Source: Butyrivibrio sp. UBA3740 | Lineage (GTDB): Bacteria; Bacillota; Clostridia; Lachnospirales; Lachnospiraceae | Direction: 5' to 3' | Length of the DNA stretch: 64,000 bases | Assembly: GCA_002372465.1 (NCBI GenBank) | Contig: DFGW01000250.1 | Coordinates: 14,964-78,963, forward strand | Part shown: positions 1 to 9,833 of the stretch, in pieces | Numbering within the stretch: the stretch's first letter is position 1 | Layout of the letters: each line of letters begins with the position of its first letter | The notes under the pieces: generated by a model | What the model saw: the letters and a program-made list of their open reading frames with translations, nothing else | Told to the model about the DNA's origin: nothing | Database searches by the model: none | Program-made: the position numbers and the translations under genes

Positions 1-2769
1 AAAGAAAATTCCATAACTCTGGCTGAACTGGCCTATTTGATCTATTTCGCGGTAATGCTGGGTGCAAAAGCAGTTGGCCTGTATGAAGGACAACTGGCTT
101 ATAACGTATGTCTGCTGATCGGTGCCGCTTTTTTTGGTGTGAAAATGCTTCTGACCAAGTATTCCGTAGCAGAGTATTTGGCTATCATTCTGCTACTGGC
201 ACTTGGTAGTGTTATCTATCTGTCTTCCGGTGAGAAATCACTTTTGATTTTTCTGACTATGATGTTGGGAATGAAAGGTGTATCTGTCTATCGTGTGTTT
301 AAGACCGGTGCTATAATATGGGTTTCAATATTCGTTGGAATGTATGTCCTTTCGGTTATTGGAGTTATACCCGAAACAGCCTACACAATAGACCGATACG
401 GTTGGCCTCCTATTCTGAGGCATACATTGGGCTATCCGCACCCCAATACTCTTCATATTACCTATTTTATTCTTACTATCTTTGTGCTTTATTCCTGTAA
501 GAAATTGTCCAGGAAATATGTAACCGCGATAGCTGTTATCCTTATGCTGGGGAACGGCTATGTTTTTATGTACTCGCTTAGCAGAAATGGTTTTTATATT
601 ACCATCCTTTATATTCTTATACAGTTGTACTTTTTGTGGCGAAAGACATTCTCTGGATTTGAGAAGGCTGTTATTTATGCTATTTTCCCTTTCTGTGCCA
701 TCATTCCTCTTGCAATTCCGTTTATATTAACAGGCGATGCATATGAGAATGTAAATAGGATTTTTGCAGGAAGACTTATAATGACCAGGCATTTCCTGAC
801 CTATGAGCCGTTGAAACTTTTTGGGATAGAGTCTGTTCCGATTCCGGAGCCTCATTTTGTAATTGATTCTTCATACGTTTATTTGATCTTCAGATTGGGT
901 ATTGTGGCGTATGTTTTGTATTTTGTCGCCATGATTTTCCAGATACGTCATCTTGTAAAAGAGGAGATGAGAGCTGAGCTGGCAGTTGTTCTTGCACTCA
1001 CCATTGGCGGAGTTAATGAGACTTACCTCTTTAACCAGTCTTATAAAAACCTGATCTTTATATTCCTTGGAAGCTTATTTTATATTTCAATCAAATCTCC
1101 TTTGAAAAAGCTTCCTAAGGTCCTGGCTGGCGAGCAAGTTGGATTGAGCCTTGGACAAAAGGTTTGTATAAGTGGTGAGGGAAGAAAGGAGTATAGCGGA
1201 TCTATCCCGATTAATATTCTGGCTTTTTCAGCTCTTCTTTTATTACTGGTTGGACTGTTGACCAGTGGAGTTTATGTGGCCACATTTAAGGGACCGCGAG
1301 ATATTTATCTTCCTGACTACGAAATAAGAAAGGGCGACGCTGATGAGGTATATCTTACTACTACAGAAGTCAGAGAACTGAAGAAGCAGGGTGACTTTGT
1401 CAGAGGATATGTTGACAGCAGCACTCCGCTTTACAGGATGCAGAGAAAAGCCGTGGCTAAGATGGAATATATCAGATACATCTTCAGCTATGGGCTTTGG
1501 GGCGGAAGTATTGTCTGCATTGTTTTTCTGTTGTATTGGGTGGCTCAAAGCAAGGTAAGATATTTCCTTAGAAACAGAAAGATTGGAAGTGATTATAAGG
1601 AAAATGTCCTTATAGTTCATAACTACTACAGAATTCCTGGTGGAGAAGATGTAGTACTTCAAAACGAAAAGGAACTTTTGGAATCTAAGGGGCATAAAGT
1701 ATTTCTTTATACAAGGAATAATGATGAGTTTAAGGGTGCGAAGTTAAGCCAGAAGATTTCATTGGCATTTACGGCGGTTTTCAATCCCAAGACATATAGA
1801 GATATATGCAGGATCATTGAAAAAGAGAAGATAGATGTTATCCAGGTTCACAATACTGTGGCGCTTATTAGTCCTGCAGTTTATCTTGCGGGAATAAACA
1901 GAGGTGTTCCCGTAGTGCAGACAGTCCACAATTTCAGGCTCGTTTGTCCAAATGGTCTTTGCTATATAAATGGGCAGGTATGTGAACGTTGCCTTGAACA
2001 CGGATTAAAGTCTGCTCTTATTCATAACTGCTACAGAGGGAGTAGATTACAAACTCTGGTTAATGTCCTGGCAATAAAACTTCAGAGATTTCTTCAAACT
2101 TACAGATATATCTATTATATTTGTCTGACTGAATTTAATAAGGAGAAGCTCCTGACTGTCAGACAGATAAAGGAAGACCACATTTACATTAAACCAAATT
2201 TTACTACCATTGACATGGATATTGTGCCATATGCCGACAGAAAGAGACAGGTGGTTTATGCCGGTAGGGTTGAGAAGATAAAAGGAATTGATCTTGTCCT
2301 TCAGGCGTGGATGAAGCTTGGAGATAAGGCTCCAAAGCTTATAATATGCGGTTCGGGAGAGCTTGACGAATGGTGCAGAGAATACGTAGAAAATAATGAA
2401 CTCCGCAATGTAGAACTCCGCGGTCAGGTTCCAAATTCAGAAGTCAAGAAACTGATCGGGGAATCCATGGCTATGCTTCATTCTACGCAACTTTACGAAG
2501 GATTCCCAATGACCATTGCAGAAGCGTATACTTTGGGAACACCGGTTATTGCTGCGGATATCGGAAATGTCGGGAAGCTTGTTGAAGAAGGCGTTACCGG
2601 AACAAAGTTTAAATGTAATTCTGTAGTTGCTATGGCTAAGGCAGTGGAGCGCTTTGTGGAAAATCCTGTGAAAATACCTACTGAGTATTTGACCAAGTAT
2701 ACTGCAGAGAAAAACTACCAGATGCTAAAGGGAATATATGAGGATATCAGAAAGAGGAACAAACAGTAA
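1..2769 (+). CDS. Wzy-like O-antigen/capsule polymerase fused to a GT4 glycosyltransferase (5' partial)
   Basis: The reading frame is open to base 1, so the true start lies outside the window. Numbering here counts from the first internal start codon, a TTG at base 37. Residues 1 to about 375 are a string of hydrophobic segments. They include the 'GYPHPNTLH' and 'YSLSRNGFY' signatures (about 132-140 and 179-187) seen in Firmicutes polysaccharide polymerases. Two more membrane segments (about 393-413 and 480-505) enclose a charged loop of some 70 residues. From about residue 521 the protein becomes a complete soluble GT4 retaining glycosyltransferase, with 'PGGED' near its N-terminus and 'EGFPMTIAEA' (about 821-830) in the nucleotide-sugar-binding half. 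A polymerase and a cytosolic glycosyltransferase are normally separate genes, so the fusion is unusual. Its 3' end overlaps the next gene by 32 bp. It probably polymerises and extends the repeat unit of a surface polysaccharide. Confidence 0.8.
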   Translation, partial: KENSITLAELAYLIYFAVMLGAKAVGLYEGQLAYNVCLLIGAAFFGVKMLLTKYSVAEYLAIILLLALGSVIYLSSGEKSLLIFLTMMLGMKGVSVYRVFKTGAIIWVSIFVGMYVLSVIGVIPETAYTIDRYGWPPILRHTLGYPHPNTLHITYFILTIFVLYSCKKLSRKYVTAIAVILMLGNGYVFMYSLSRNGFYITILYILIQLYFLWRKTFSGFEKAVIYAIFPFCAIIPLAIPFILTGDAYENVNRIFAGRLIMTRHFLTYEPLKLFGIESVPIPEPHFVIDSSYVYLIFRLGIVAYVLYFVAMIFQIRHLVKEEMRAELAVVLALTIGGVNETYLFNQSYKNLIFIFLGSLFYISIKSPLKKLPKVLAGEQVGLSLGQKVCISGEGRKEYSGSIPINILAFSALLLLLVGLLTSGVYVATFKGPRDIYLPDYEIRKGDADEVYLTTTEVRELKKQGDFVRGYVDSSTPLYRMQRKAVAKMEYIRYIFSYGLWGGSIVCIVFLLYWVAQSKVRYFLRNRKIGSDYKENVLIVHNYYRIPGGEDVVLQNEKELLESKGHKVFLYTRNNDEFKGAKLSQKISLAFTAVFNPKTYRDICRIIEKEKIDVIQVHNTVALISPAVYLAGINRGVPVVQTVHNFRLVCPNGLCYINGQVCERCLEHGLKSALIHNCYRGSRLQTLVNVLAIKLQRFLQTYRYIYYICLTEFNKEKLLTVRQIKEDHIYIKPNFTTIDMDIVPYADRKRQVVYAGRVEKIKGIDLVLQAWMKLGDKAPKLIICGSGELDEWCREYVENNELRNVELRGQVPNSEVKKLIGESMAMLHSTQLYEGFPMTIAEAYTLGTPVIAADIGNVGKLVEEGVTGTKFKCNSVVAMAKAVERFVENPVKIPTEYLTKYTAEKNYQMLKGIYEDIRKRNKQ

Positions 2770-4432
2770 AAAGTGGATATATATATCACTCATAGCCTTA
2801 TCTATCATTAGTATTTTCAAAAGGCTTTTTTTCGGATGGGATCAGGATGAATCATATATTATACTGCTTCCTATAAAGATAGCCAATGGAAGCTCTTTAT
2901 TCAGTGATTTGTGGGATCTTCACCAGACGGCAGCTATTTTCATGGCACCATTTTGCAAGGCATATATTACTATTGCTGGTTCTACTGATGGAATTGCAAT
3001 ATTTCTAAGAATTATTTCTGTCCTTTTTCAGATGGTTTTGTCCGTTTATGCCTATATTGTTCTTAAGAAGCATGTCGGAAGCTATCCTGCGTTTATGACG
3101 GCAATTGTAATTCTGAACCTTTTGCCCAGAGCAACTCAGCAGTTAGAATATGGGGCTCTTTCCATGTGGGCAGCCCTGGCATCAAATCTAATCCTTTATG
3201 ATCTGCTTAAAGATGACAGATTAAGTTATTGGAAACTGGCGCTTTCGGCAGTTATGTATTCTGTGGCAGTTCTGTCATATCCCACCATGGCTATCACTTT
3301 GCTTGCCTATATTTATATCTTTCTTCGGTTGGATAGGATAAGAAGTGAGAAGCAAAAGATTATTGGAGTGTTTGTAGGAATCTGTTTTTTATTGGCAGTG
3401 TGCTTCCTGGTGTGGGTCATCATGCCATTAGGAATACCGATGTTTCTTAAAAATCTTCATGCCATGGCCAATAGTGGAGACCATGCTCAAATGTTTGCCG
3501 CTCTTTTTAACGTTAAGTCTTTGGTTAAATCTATAGTCAGGATTGTTGGTGGTATTATCGTGGCATTTGTAGTAACAAAACTTACAAATAAGCATTTTGG
3601 CTTATCTTTAAGTTCATTTTATACATATATTTTTTTGATGTCTTTGTTGGTAATAATCCTCAATGTGACTGGCATTAGACCTAGTGGACCGTTTGGATTT
3701 TTGGAGAGATATATTGGGATGGTCATATTAGGAGTTGGGCTTTCCGGAAGGAAGAAGGATAAGTTGCTTTGGCAACTATTCTTTATAAACGGAATTGGTT
3801 TCTATTTAGGGTCGCTGATGGGTAGTAATCTGGGAATTAATGAAAATGCCATGTTTATGGAACTTACCATTATTGCTTGTGTTGTTTATGCTTGCTTGGA
3901 TCATGAATCCGAAAAGCGGGGAAGTATCTTTGTTCAGACAGCTACCGTGGTATTTGTTGTTGGGGTGATTTTTTCATCAGCCTTTTTTGTTAGGATTAAT
4001 TCAACATCACCTGCAAATGTTTTTCAATGTACAGAACGTTTTAATTATGGTCCTCTCTCCGGTGTTTTTGTTCGTAAAGATCAAATGGATGACTTGTCAA
4101 AGCGCATGAAAGCAGTGTCTGAATTAACAGAAGCGGGGAAGACTTATGCTGTACTTGGAAATGAGTCGATTTATAATCTCATGGTTAAAGGGACTACCTC
4201 GGCACCACGATATGTTAGCACTGTTCAATATAATGAGCAGTGGATTGATTATTATGATAAATTTGGGCATCCGGTTCCTGAAGTGATTTTGGTTAATACT
4301 TTCTGGTATTCTGATATAGAGGAATTTTTTGATACTATTTGGGGTGAAAAATGGGTGAAAGATAAGTACTCGCTTCAGGAAACAGAATACGATAATATGT
4401 TTATGAAATTAGTTTATAAGGGAACGAATTGA
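2738..4432 (+). CDS. GT-C-like multi-pass membrane protein
   Basis: The 564-residue product has an N-terminal membrane segment (13-32), about ten further hydrophobic segments, and a C-terminal soluble domain from roughly residue 425. Just after the first membrane segment is 'WDQDESY' (34-40). An acidic motif in the first outer loop is what GT-C glycosyltransferases use to bind polyprenyl-phosphate sugars. I cannot assign a named family, so the glycosyltransferase role is inferred from topology and context. The ATG lies inside the previous gene in another frame and is preceded by an AAAGGGA Shine-Dalgarno, which supports translational coupling. The next gene starts one base after the stop, so the genes are co-transcribed. 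Confidence 0.65.
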   Translation: MRISERGTNSKKWIYISLIALSIISIFKRLFFGWDQDESYIILLPIKIANGSSLFSDLWDLHQTAAIFMAPFCKAYITIAGSTDGIAIFLRIISVLFQMVLSVYAYIVLKKHVGSYPAFMTAIVILNLLPRATQQLEYGALSMWAALASNLILYDLLKDDRLSYWKLALSAVMYSVAVLSYPTMAITLLAYIYIFLRLDRIRSEKQKIIGVFVGICFLLAVCFLVWVIMPLGIPMFLKNLHAMANSGDHAQMFAALFNVKSLVKSIVRIVGGIIVAFVVTKLTNKHFGLSLSSFYTYIFLMSLLVIILNVTGIRPSGPFGFLERYIGMVILGVGLSGRKKDKLLWQLFFINGIGFYLGSLMGSNLGINENAMFMELTIIACVVYACLDHESEKRGSIFVQTATVVFVVGVIFSSAFFVRINSTSPANVFQCTERFNYGPLSGVFVRKDQMDDLSKRMKAVSELTEAGKTYAVLGNESIYNLMVKGTTSAPRYVSTVQYNEQWIDYYDKFGHPVPEVILVNTFWYSDIEEFFDTIWGEKWVKDKYSLQETEYDNMFMKLVYKGTN

Positions 4433-4433
4433 C

Positions 4434-6182
4434 ATGGTTAAAAAAGTATTTAGGGTATTAGACAAGCATCAGAAATCTCGTGTGATCATATTACTCGTTA
4501 TGATATTTATAGGAGCTATTCTTGAGACGGTTGGAGTATCAGCGATTCTCCCATTTGTTTCAGTAGTGACTAATCCCGAGATAATTGAGACGAACAAGTA
4601 TTTAAGACTTATAAGTGATGTTATGAACATACATGATCCAAAACTATTTGTTTTGGTTACAGCAATTGCCATGATAGTAATCTACATTTTAAAAAATATT
4701 TATCTGATATTGCTTAACATGGCTCAAAACAATTTCTCAACTAATAATCTCAGGAGAATGTCAGTCAGATTGATGAGATGCTATATGGATCAGAATTATC
4801 TGTACCACGCAGAACATAATGTGGCAGAGCTAGACAGAAATGTCAAAAGAGATGTCAGTGGCTATCTTTATGTGCTTACCAACATGCTAATGATGGTCAC
4901 AGAGATATTAGTATGCATTATGCTGTCAATTTTCTTGATGATAAATGATTTTTTCACAACCCTATTAATGATTGTTATGTTGGTGGCTTTTTTGTTGTTT
5001 TTTACATTGGTCCTGAGAAGGAAGTTGAAATATTATGGTAACCTGGCAAGGAGTTTAGAGGAGGATAAGAACCGATATTTTTTAGAGGCTTTTGGTGGAA
5101 TAAAAGAAGTAAAAGCGGCTAGTTCTGAAGATTATTTTGTGAATAAATATGATGAGGCATTTAAAGGAAATGCATTCACTGAACAAAAGCGTCTTATTTT
5201 AACTTATATTCCCAGACCTTTGATGGAATCATTATGCATATGTGGTTTGTTGCTTTTTATGTCTATCAAAATTGTTATGGGAGCGGATAGCAGTACCTTT
5301 ATACCTTTTATGGCGGTTTTTGGGGTGGCTGCTATAAGGATGTTGCCGTCGTTCAATAGGATTAGTGGACATTTAGGATCCATAATGTTCTTTAAAGCTT
5401 CTGTTGACGGAGTTTACGAAGATCTTGAAGAAGCAAAGAGGCTTGAACAACATGAAAAGGCTGTAGATCAGGGCATAGAGATAACTTTGGATGATGTATG
5501 TGTTCAAAACGTTACGTTTGCATATCCTTCTAGACCTGAAAAGAGAATATTGGATAATGTCAGTATTAGCATCCCGTTAAATAAGGCTGTTGCTTTTGTG
5601 GGGCCCTCCGGAGCCGGAAAGACTACTTTGGCAGATATCATCTTGGGGGTCATTGATCCACAGGAAGGACATATACTAGTTGGTGGTGTTGACGTTATAA
5701 AGAACAAGAAGAACTGGCATAAGAATATTGGATATATTCCGCAGTCAACTTTCCTCATAGATGATACGATCAGAGCAAATGTCGCTTTTGGTATAGAGGA
5801 AGAAGAAATAGATGATAATAAAGTTTGGGAAGCACTTAAGGCAGCTCAATTGTATGACTTTGTCAAAGAACAACCTGATGGTATCTACAGTAATATTGGA
5901 GATCGTGGTGTAAAAATATCAGGTGGCCAGAGACAGAGAGTAGGTATAGCTCGTGCTTTATACAATAATCCAGGAATAATAGTGTTGGATGAAGCGACCT
6001 CTGCTTTGGATAATGAAACTGAAAAAGCGGTCATGGATGCTATTTATCAGTTGTCCGGCAAAAAAACGATGATAATAATTGCGCATAGACTTACAACAGT
6101 AGAACACTGTGACATCATTTATGAAATAAAGGATGGAAAAGCCAATAAAGTAAGTTATGAAGATATTTCCGGAAATTCATGA
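4434..6182 (+). CDS. ABC exporter, probable lipid-linked glycan flippase (PglK/Wzk-like)
   Basis: This is a half-transporter of 582 residues with the membrane domain fused to the ATPase. Residues about 15-310 carry six hydrophobic segments, and the ATPase domain covers about 355-575. Walker A 'GPSGAGKT' begins near 390. The signature 'SGGQRQR' is near 496, Walker B with 'LDEATSALD' near 517-525, and the switch His lies in 'AHRLT' near 551. All catalytic motifs are intact, so a homodimer should be active. Exporters of this architecture inside glycan clusters often flip undecaprenyl-diphosphate oligosaccharides, as PglK does, and no Wzx-type flippase is visible here. The substrate is inferred from its place between a polymerase and glycosyltransferases. 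Drug or peptide export cannot be excluded from sequence alone. Confidence 0.85.
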   Translation: MVKKVFRVLDKHQKSRVIILLVMIFIGAILETVGVSAILPFVSVVTNPEIIETNKYLRLISDVMNIHDPKLFVLVTAIAMIVIYILKNIYLILLNMAQNNFSTNNLRRMSVRLMRCYMDQNYLYHAEHNVAELDRNVKRDVSGYLYVLTNMLMMVTEILVCIMLSIFLMINDFFTTLLMIVMLVAFLLFFTLVLRRKLKYYGNLARSLEEDKNRYFLEAFGGIKEVKAASSEDYFVNKYDEAFKGNAFTEQKRLILTYIPRPLMESLCICGLLLFMSIKIVMGADSSTFIPFMAVFGVAAIRMLPSFNRISGHLGSIMFFKASVDGVYEDLEEAKRLEQHEKAVDQGIEITLDDVCVQNVTFAYPSRPEKRILDNVSISIPLNKAVAFVGPSGAGKTTLADIILGVIDPQEGHILVGGVDVIKNKKNWHKNIGYIPQSTFLIDDTIRANVAFGIEEEEIDDNKVWEALKAAQLYDFVKEQPDGIYSNIGDRGVKISGGQRQRVGIARALYNNPGIIVLDEATSALDNETEKAVMDAIYQLSGKKTMIIIAHRLTTVEHCDIIYEIKDGKANKVSYEDISGNS

Positions 6183-6203
6183 TGATTATAAGGACTGCTA
6201 GTA

Positions 6204-7064
6204 ATGGATAAAGTTTTAATGGTTGAGCCCGGAGGCGGGTTGGGGAATAGAATATTGACACTCATCTCTGCCTTTAATTTGGCAAGGGACTGCAGTATTA
6301 AGGAGATTACTGTTCTGTGGAGAAACCAGAATGAATGTGGATGTGATTTTGAAGATATGTTTGATTCTATGCCACTTTCTTGCAAGGTTAGAAATATCCA
6401 TTTTGGAAAAGAATCCTATAAATCTTTATTGTCTCGCGGAAAAGTATTCAGTTCTTTGAGGAAAGCAATCCATTTTGGGTGTTACACAGTTTTCAGGAAG
6501 CATATTAAAAGAGCTGAATTAAGGCTGGAACAGGGTAAGAACAGTGACAGTGACTACCGTAAATTAAAAGAGAAGGTAGACAACTGGCCTCAGAAAAAAA
6601 TATACATAGAGGCATACTATAGCTTTTATGGGGATAATAGTAGTGAAGGTATCAGGTTTAACCCGGAAATAGAGAGGAGAGTTGAGGATTATATGAAGAC
6701 TCTTGGAAGTTACGTGGCAATGCACATCAGACGCACTGATAATGTCGAGGCCATAAAGAATAGCCCAACTGAGCTTTTTTATGAAAAGATTATGGAACTT
6801 GTTGAGCATGATCCTGATAAGAAGATATACATCGCCACAGATGATAAAGATATTTTAGAGGATTTGAAAAGGCGTTTCCCTCATAACATCTTTTCAGAGG
6901 CAATGGCTTCTGCTGATAGAAGAAGCAAGGAAGGAATGCAGTTTGCTCTTTATGAGATGCTGATACTTGCAGGAGCAGAGACTTTATATGCCAGTTATGG
7001 CAGTACATATACGATGATAGCCAATATCATTGGTAAAAACGAGATGATAACTCTCCGGAAATAG
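6204..7064 (+). CDS. fucosyltransferase-like glycosyltransferase (HxRRxD family)
   Basis: A 286-residue soluble enzyme. It has an N-terminal 'GGGLGNRI' loop (10-17) and 'HIRRTDN' at 174-180, the His-x-Arg-Arg-x-Asp motif that binds GDP-fucose in alpha-1,2- and alpha-1,6-fucosyltransferases (GT11 and GT23-like folds). The C-terminal 'YASYGSTYTMIA' resembles the family's third conserved block. It probably transfers fucose or a related 6-deoxyhexose from a GDP-sugar to a polysaccharide intermediate on the cytoplasmic side. No GDP-fucose synthesis genes are in the window, though manC further on could supply GDP-mannose, the usual precursor. It follows the ABC exporter after 21 bp, has AAGGA upstream of its ATG, and precedes a GT2 gene by 8 bp. 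Confidence 0.75.
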   Translation: MDKVLMVEPGGGLGNRILTLISAFNLARDCSIKEITVLWRNQNECGCDFEDMFDSMPLSCKVRNIHFGKESYKSLLSRGKVFSSLRKAIHFGCYTVFRKHIKRAELRLEQGKNSDSDYRKLKEKVDNWPQKKIYIEAYYSFYGDNSSEGIRFNPEIERRVEDYMKTLGSYVAMHIRRTDNVEAIKNSPTELFYEKIMELVEHDPDKKIYIATDDKDILEDLKRRFPHNIFSEAMASADRRSKEGMQFALYEMLILAGAETLYASYGSTYTMIANIIGKNEMITLRK

Positions 7065-7072
7065 GAAATCTT

Positions 7073-8032
7073 ATGAATACAGATTATGCGCCAATTGTCT
7101 TATTTGCATATAAAAGACTGGATCATTTGACAAAGACTGTGGATGCCTTAAGGAGTAATCCTGAGGCTAAACAGTCTGTTTTATATGTTTATTCTGATGC
7201 GCCTGCTAATGAGAAGGACGCAAAAGGTGTTGAGCAGGTAAGAGAATATATCCATAATTTGAATGGGTTTAAAGAGATACATGTAACAGAACGGGAAAAG
7301 AACTGGGGAATCGAGAAGTCTGAAATTGATGGGGTTACTTCAGTAGTCCGAGAACACGGGAGAGTAATTGTAATAGAGGATGATCTTGAAGTGAGCAATC
7401 AGTTTCTCTTTTACTTAAACAAGTGCCTTCAGGTATATAAGGATGAAAAGCGCGTATATTCTGTAACCGGATATAGCTTTCTTAAATCTCGTATTGAAAA
7501 TGATGAGATATATGGTTATACCAGATCTTTTTGCTCGTGGGGATGGGGGACATGGCTCGACAGATGGGAGAATCTTAAAAGAAACCTTAGCAAGCAGGAT
7601 GTAAGATTTGTTATGAGACACAAGCGTGCTTTGGATAATGGGCAGGATTTCTCATATCTATTTATGCATCAGTATAAATATGACATGCTTACTTGGGATG
7701 TGGCCTGGTATTATTCCTGTTTTGCCAACAATGGACTGACCATTTTTCCGTACAATACAATGGTTAATAATCTTGGTATGGATGGCTCTGGAGTGCATTA
7801 CAATGATCCGGATCAAAAGAACAGAGTTGAATCTATAGACGATAGAAAAAAGATTGAGTTCCCATTAAAACTTGTACCACTGGAAAAGTCTACTTTAGAT
7901 ACAGTCAAGTATTCTAAAGTTTCCAATAAGATATCAATTGGCAAGAAGATTAGGATGTTTTTCAGATTTTGGTTAAATAGTATGGAAGTACTTGTTTGTG
8001 GGCAGAAGAGCATCGGGATAAAGGAAGAATAA
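7073..8032 (+). CDS. GT2-like glycosyltransferase
   Basis: A 319-residue GT-A-fold protein. It opens with 'APIVLFAYKRLDHL', typical of nucleotide-diphospho-sugar transferases, and carries the metal-binding acidic motif 'VIEDDLEVS' near residues 101-109. There is no signal peptide or clear membrane anchor, so it probably acts at the inner membrane face on a lipid-linked acceptor. The acceptor and the sugar cannot be read from the sequence. It is the last gene of the AT-rich glycan cluster. A perfect 10-bp stem-loop follows at once, shared with the convergent phosphoglycerol transferase gene. Confidence 0.8.
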   Translation: MNTDYAPIVLFAYKRLDHLTKTVDALRSNPEAKQSVLYVYSDAPANEKDAKGVEQVREYIHNLNGFKEIHVTEREKNWGIEKSEIDGVTSVVREHGRVIVIEDDLEVSNQFLFYLNKCLQVYKDEKRVYSVTGYSFLKSRIENDEIYGYTRSFCSWGWGTWLDRWENLKRNLSKQDVRFVMRHKRALDNGQDFSYLFMHQYKYDMLTWDVAWYYSCFANNGLTIFPYNTMVNNLGMDGSGVHYNDPDQKNRVESIDDRKKIEFPLKLVPLEKSTLDTVKYSKVSNKISIGKKIRMFFRFWLNSMEVLVCGQKSIGIKEE

Positions 8033-8036
8033 ATAT

Positions 8037-8063
8037 GGCGGGTAATTTTCAATATTACCCGCC
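8037..8063. terminator. bidirectional stem-loop between convergent genes
   Basis: A perfect 10-bp inverted repeat (GGCGGGTAAT / ATTACCCGCC) with a 7-base loop sits between the stops of two converging genes. The T-tract is weak on both sides, so it may terminate poorly or mainly protect 3' ends. Confidence 0.65.
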
Positions 8064-8072
8064 GACGCTACA

Positions 8073-9833
8073 TTATTGAGTTTTATCATAAATTGTGAAT
8101 TCAGTGCCAAATGAATCTACCAGCTTTACTACTAAGTGACTGTTTTCAGGGACTTCTTCTTTGCTTATATCCAATGAGAATGAACCGGTATTGCTTTTGT
8201 TCATTATGAATTTTCTATCGTCTATAAAGACGATGGCTTGTTCTATTTCTCGCTGGTTCTTGGATATTTCAGTTATGCTGACATTTATTGAAGTGCCATT
8301 GTCTTTGATCAAGACCTCGCCTTCAGGTTGTACCTGATTAGCAGCTGAGTTATTAATGACTTCCTCAGGTACGGCGGCTAAAAAAGTCATGAAATCAGAC
8401 TTGGCAGCCAGTAGCTTTGTTTCTTCTGATAGTCCATAAATCTCTGTAAGAGTCTTTTCATTGGAGTACAGGTTCGTTCCCAGTCCCAGACGATTGCCTT
8501 CAATTTGGCATCCTAAAGCACCAAGTGTTGTTGGGAACAGATCCATTGTGGAGTATTCACGCCACGATGCATCAGGAACTGTAGCGGCGGAATTGATGTA
8601 GGATACAAATACTTTTCGTTGATAACTTGGATCAATATCTTTTAGGAAATTGCTGTCCATAGTAGTATGGTCGCCGTGGACAACTATAGTTGTATTTTCA
8701 TACCAAGCCTGTTGCTGAATCCAGGAAATGAAGCTGCTAACCTGTTTGCTGGAGCAGGCGATAACATTGGCATACTGACTGTCATAGACATCATCACAAA
8801 GCTCGCATACGTAGCCGTTTGTAAAATGCGAATCTACTGTCAGAAGAGTGAGATTAAACGGCTGGGATTCTTTGCTAAGCCTTGTCAGTTCATCCCTGGC
8901 AAAGGAAAATAGTTTCTCATCTTCATATCCCCACCAAACAAAATAATCTTCAGGAATCAGCTTGTTTTCTATGGCATATTGATAATCTGATAATTTATAG
9001 TTCCCATGAGACTCATAAAATAGATTTCTTCCTCCGAATATTGCCTTGGAGCCGATCATTAGCTCGTTGAAATAGCCTTCATCCTCAAGAATATCTCCAA
9101 GAGTCTGAACCCTGGGGAAGAATGAGGTCATATCACTCATTTCATTCTCGCCAAGCGGTATCTTCAATGGAAGACCTGATGATGAAGCAAACATGGCACC
9201 TGAGGTCCATCCGCTTCCGGGAAGTACTAAACCTCCGTTGATCTGATTTGAATCTCCGGAAAAATCCTCATTTTGCTTCGCTATTTCCACCAGCTCCGGT
9301 ATCAGATTATATTCATATGCGCCACCATTAGCTTCGTCTGTGTATGTGGTTTCTATGGATTCCAGATAGATATATATCAGATTTCTCTTTTTCTTTGGAA
9401 AGGAAATTTTTACTTCATTAGGGTTTACATACTGTTCTGCAATGAAATCTTGTGAGTTATTATTGAGGTAGCTTGAAATATCAAGTGATTTCCATACTAT
9501 GGCAAAATCTATAATAAGGACCAGTAATGATGTGACGGTTAAAATATTAAGACACTTTTGAGGCTTTACTTTATTCCGTATGAAATAAATAACAAATAAA
9601 AAGAAGAAAACAGCTACAATAGTTGGAATAATACTGCAGTAGAAAAATGAATACAGCATTTCACTGCTAGTTCCTTCTAAAGGCATTGAGAGTTGATATA
9701 TAACTTCTTCTAACGAAAGTTCATCCCACGAAGAAAGGGTCCATCGCATTGTAAGGGTAACAATAATACAAAAAAGGACGAAAATGATCTGGAGCATTAG
9801 AATAATTATCTTCGGATTATTATTTTTCTTCAT
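8073..9833 (-). CDS. OpgB/MdoB-like phosphoglycerol transferase (alkaline phosphatase superfamily)
   Basis: A 586-residue membrane enzyme with several hydrophobic segments at the N-terminus and a large extracellular sulfatase-fold domain. The domain begins with 'NLIYIYLESIETTYTD', which supplies a metal-ligand Glu. It contains 'GSGWTSGAMFASSSGLPL', matching the loop around the catalytic Thr of phosphoglycerol transferase I, and 'VHGDHTTMDSN', which supplies metal-binding Asp and His. Such enzymes move phosphoglycerol from phosphatidylglycerol onto glycans or teichoic acids outside the cell. Here the acceptor may be the polysaccharide of the flanking cluster. The ATG at 9833 was chosen because the likely promoter starts transcription near 9864, downstream of the alternative TTG at 9866. 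The Shine-Dalgarno AGGAAAGG lies a rather long 14 bases upstream. Its strand is opposite to its neighbours. Confidence 0.82.
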   Translation of the reverse strand: MKKNNNPKIIILMLQIIFVLFCIIVTLTMRWTLSSWDELSLEEVIYQLSMPLEGTSSEMLYSFFYCSIIPTIVAVFFFLFVIYFIRNKVKPQKCLNILTVTSLLVLIIDFAIVWKSLDISSYLNNNSQDFIAEQYVNPNEVKISFPKKKRNLIYIYLESIETTYTDEANGGAYEYNLIPELVEIAKQNEDFSGDSNQINGGLVLPGSGWTSGAMFASSSGLPLKIPLGENEMSDMTSFFPRVQTLGDILEDEGYFNELMIGSKAIFGGRNLFYESHGNYKLSDYQYAIENKLIPEDYFVWWGYEDEKLFSFARDELTRLSKESQPFNLTLLTVDSHFTNGYVCELCDDVYDSQYANVIACSSKQVSSFISWIQQQAWYENTTIVVHGDHTTMDSNFLKDIDPSYQRKVFVSYINSAATVPDASWREYSTMDLFPTTLGALGCQIEGNRLGLGTNLYSNEKTLTEIYGLSEETKLLAAKSDFMTFLAAVPEEVINNSAANQVQPEGEVLIKDNGTSINVSITEISKNQREIEQAIVFIDDRKFIMNKSNTGSFSLDISKEEVPENSHLVVKLVDSFGTEFTIYDKTQ

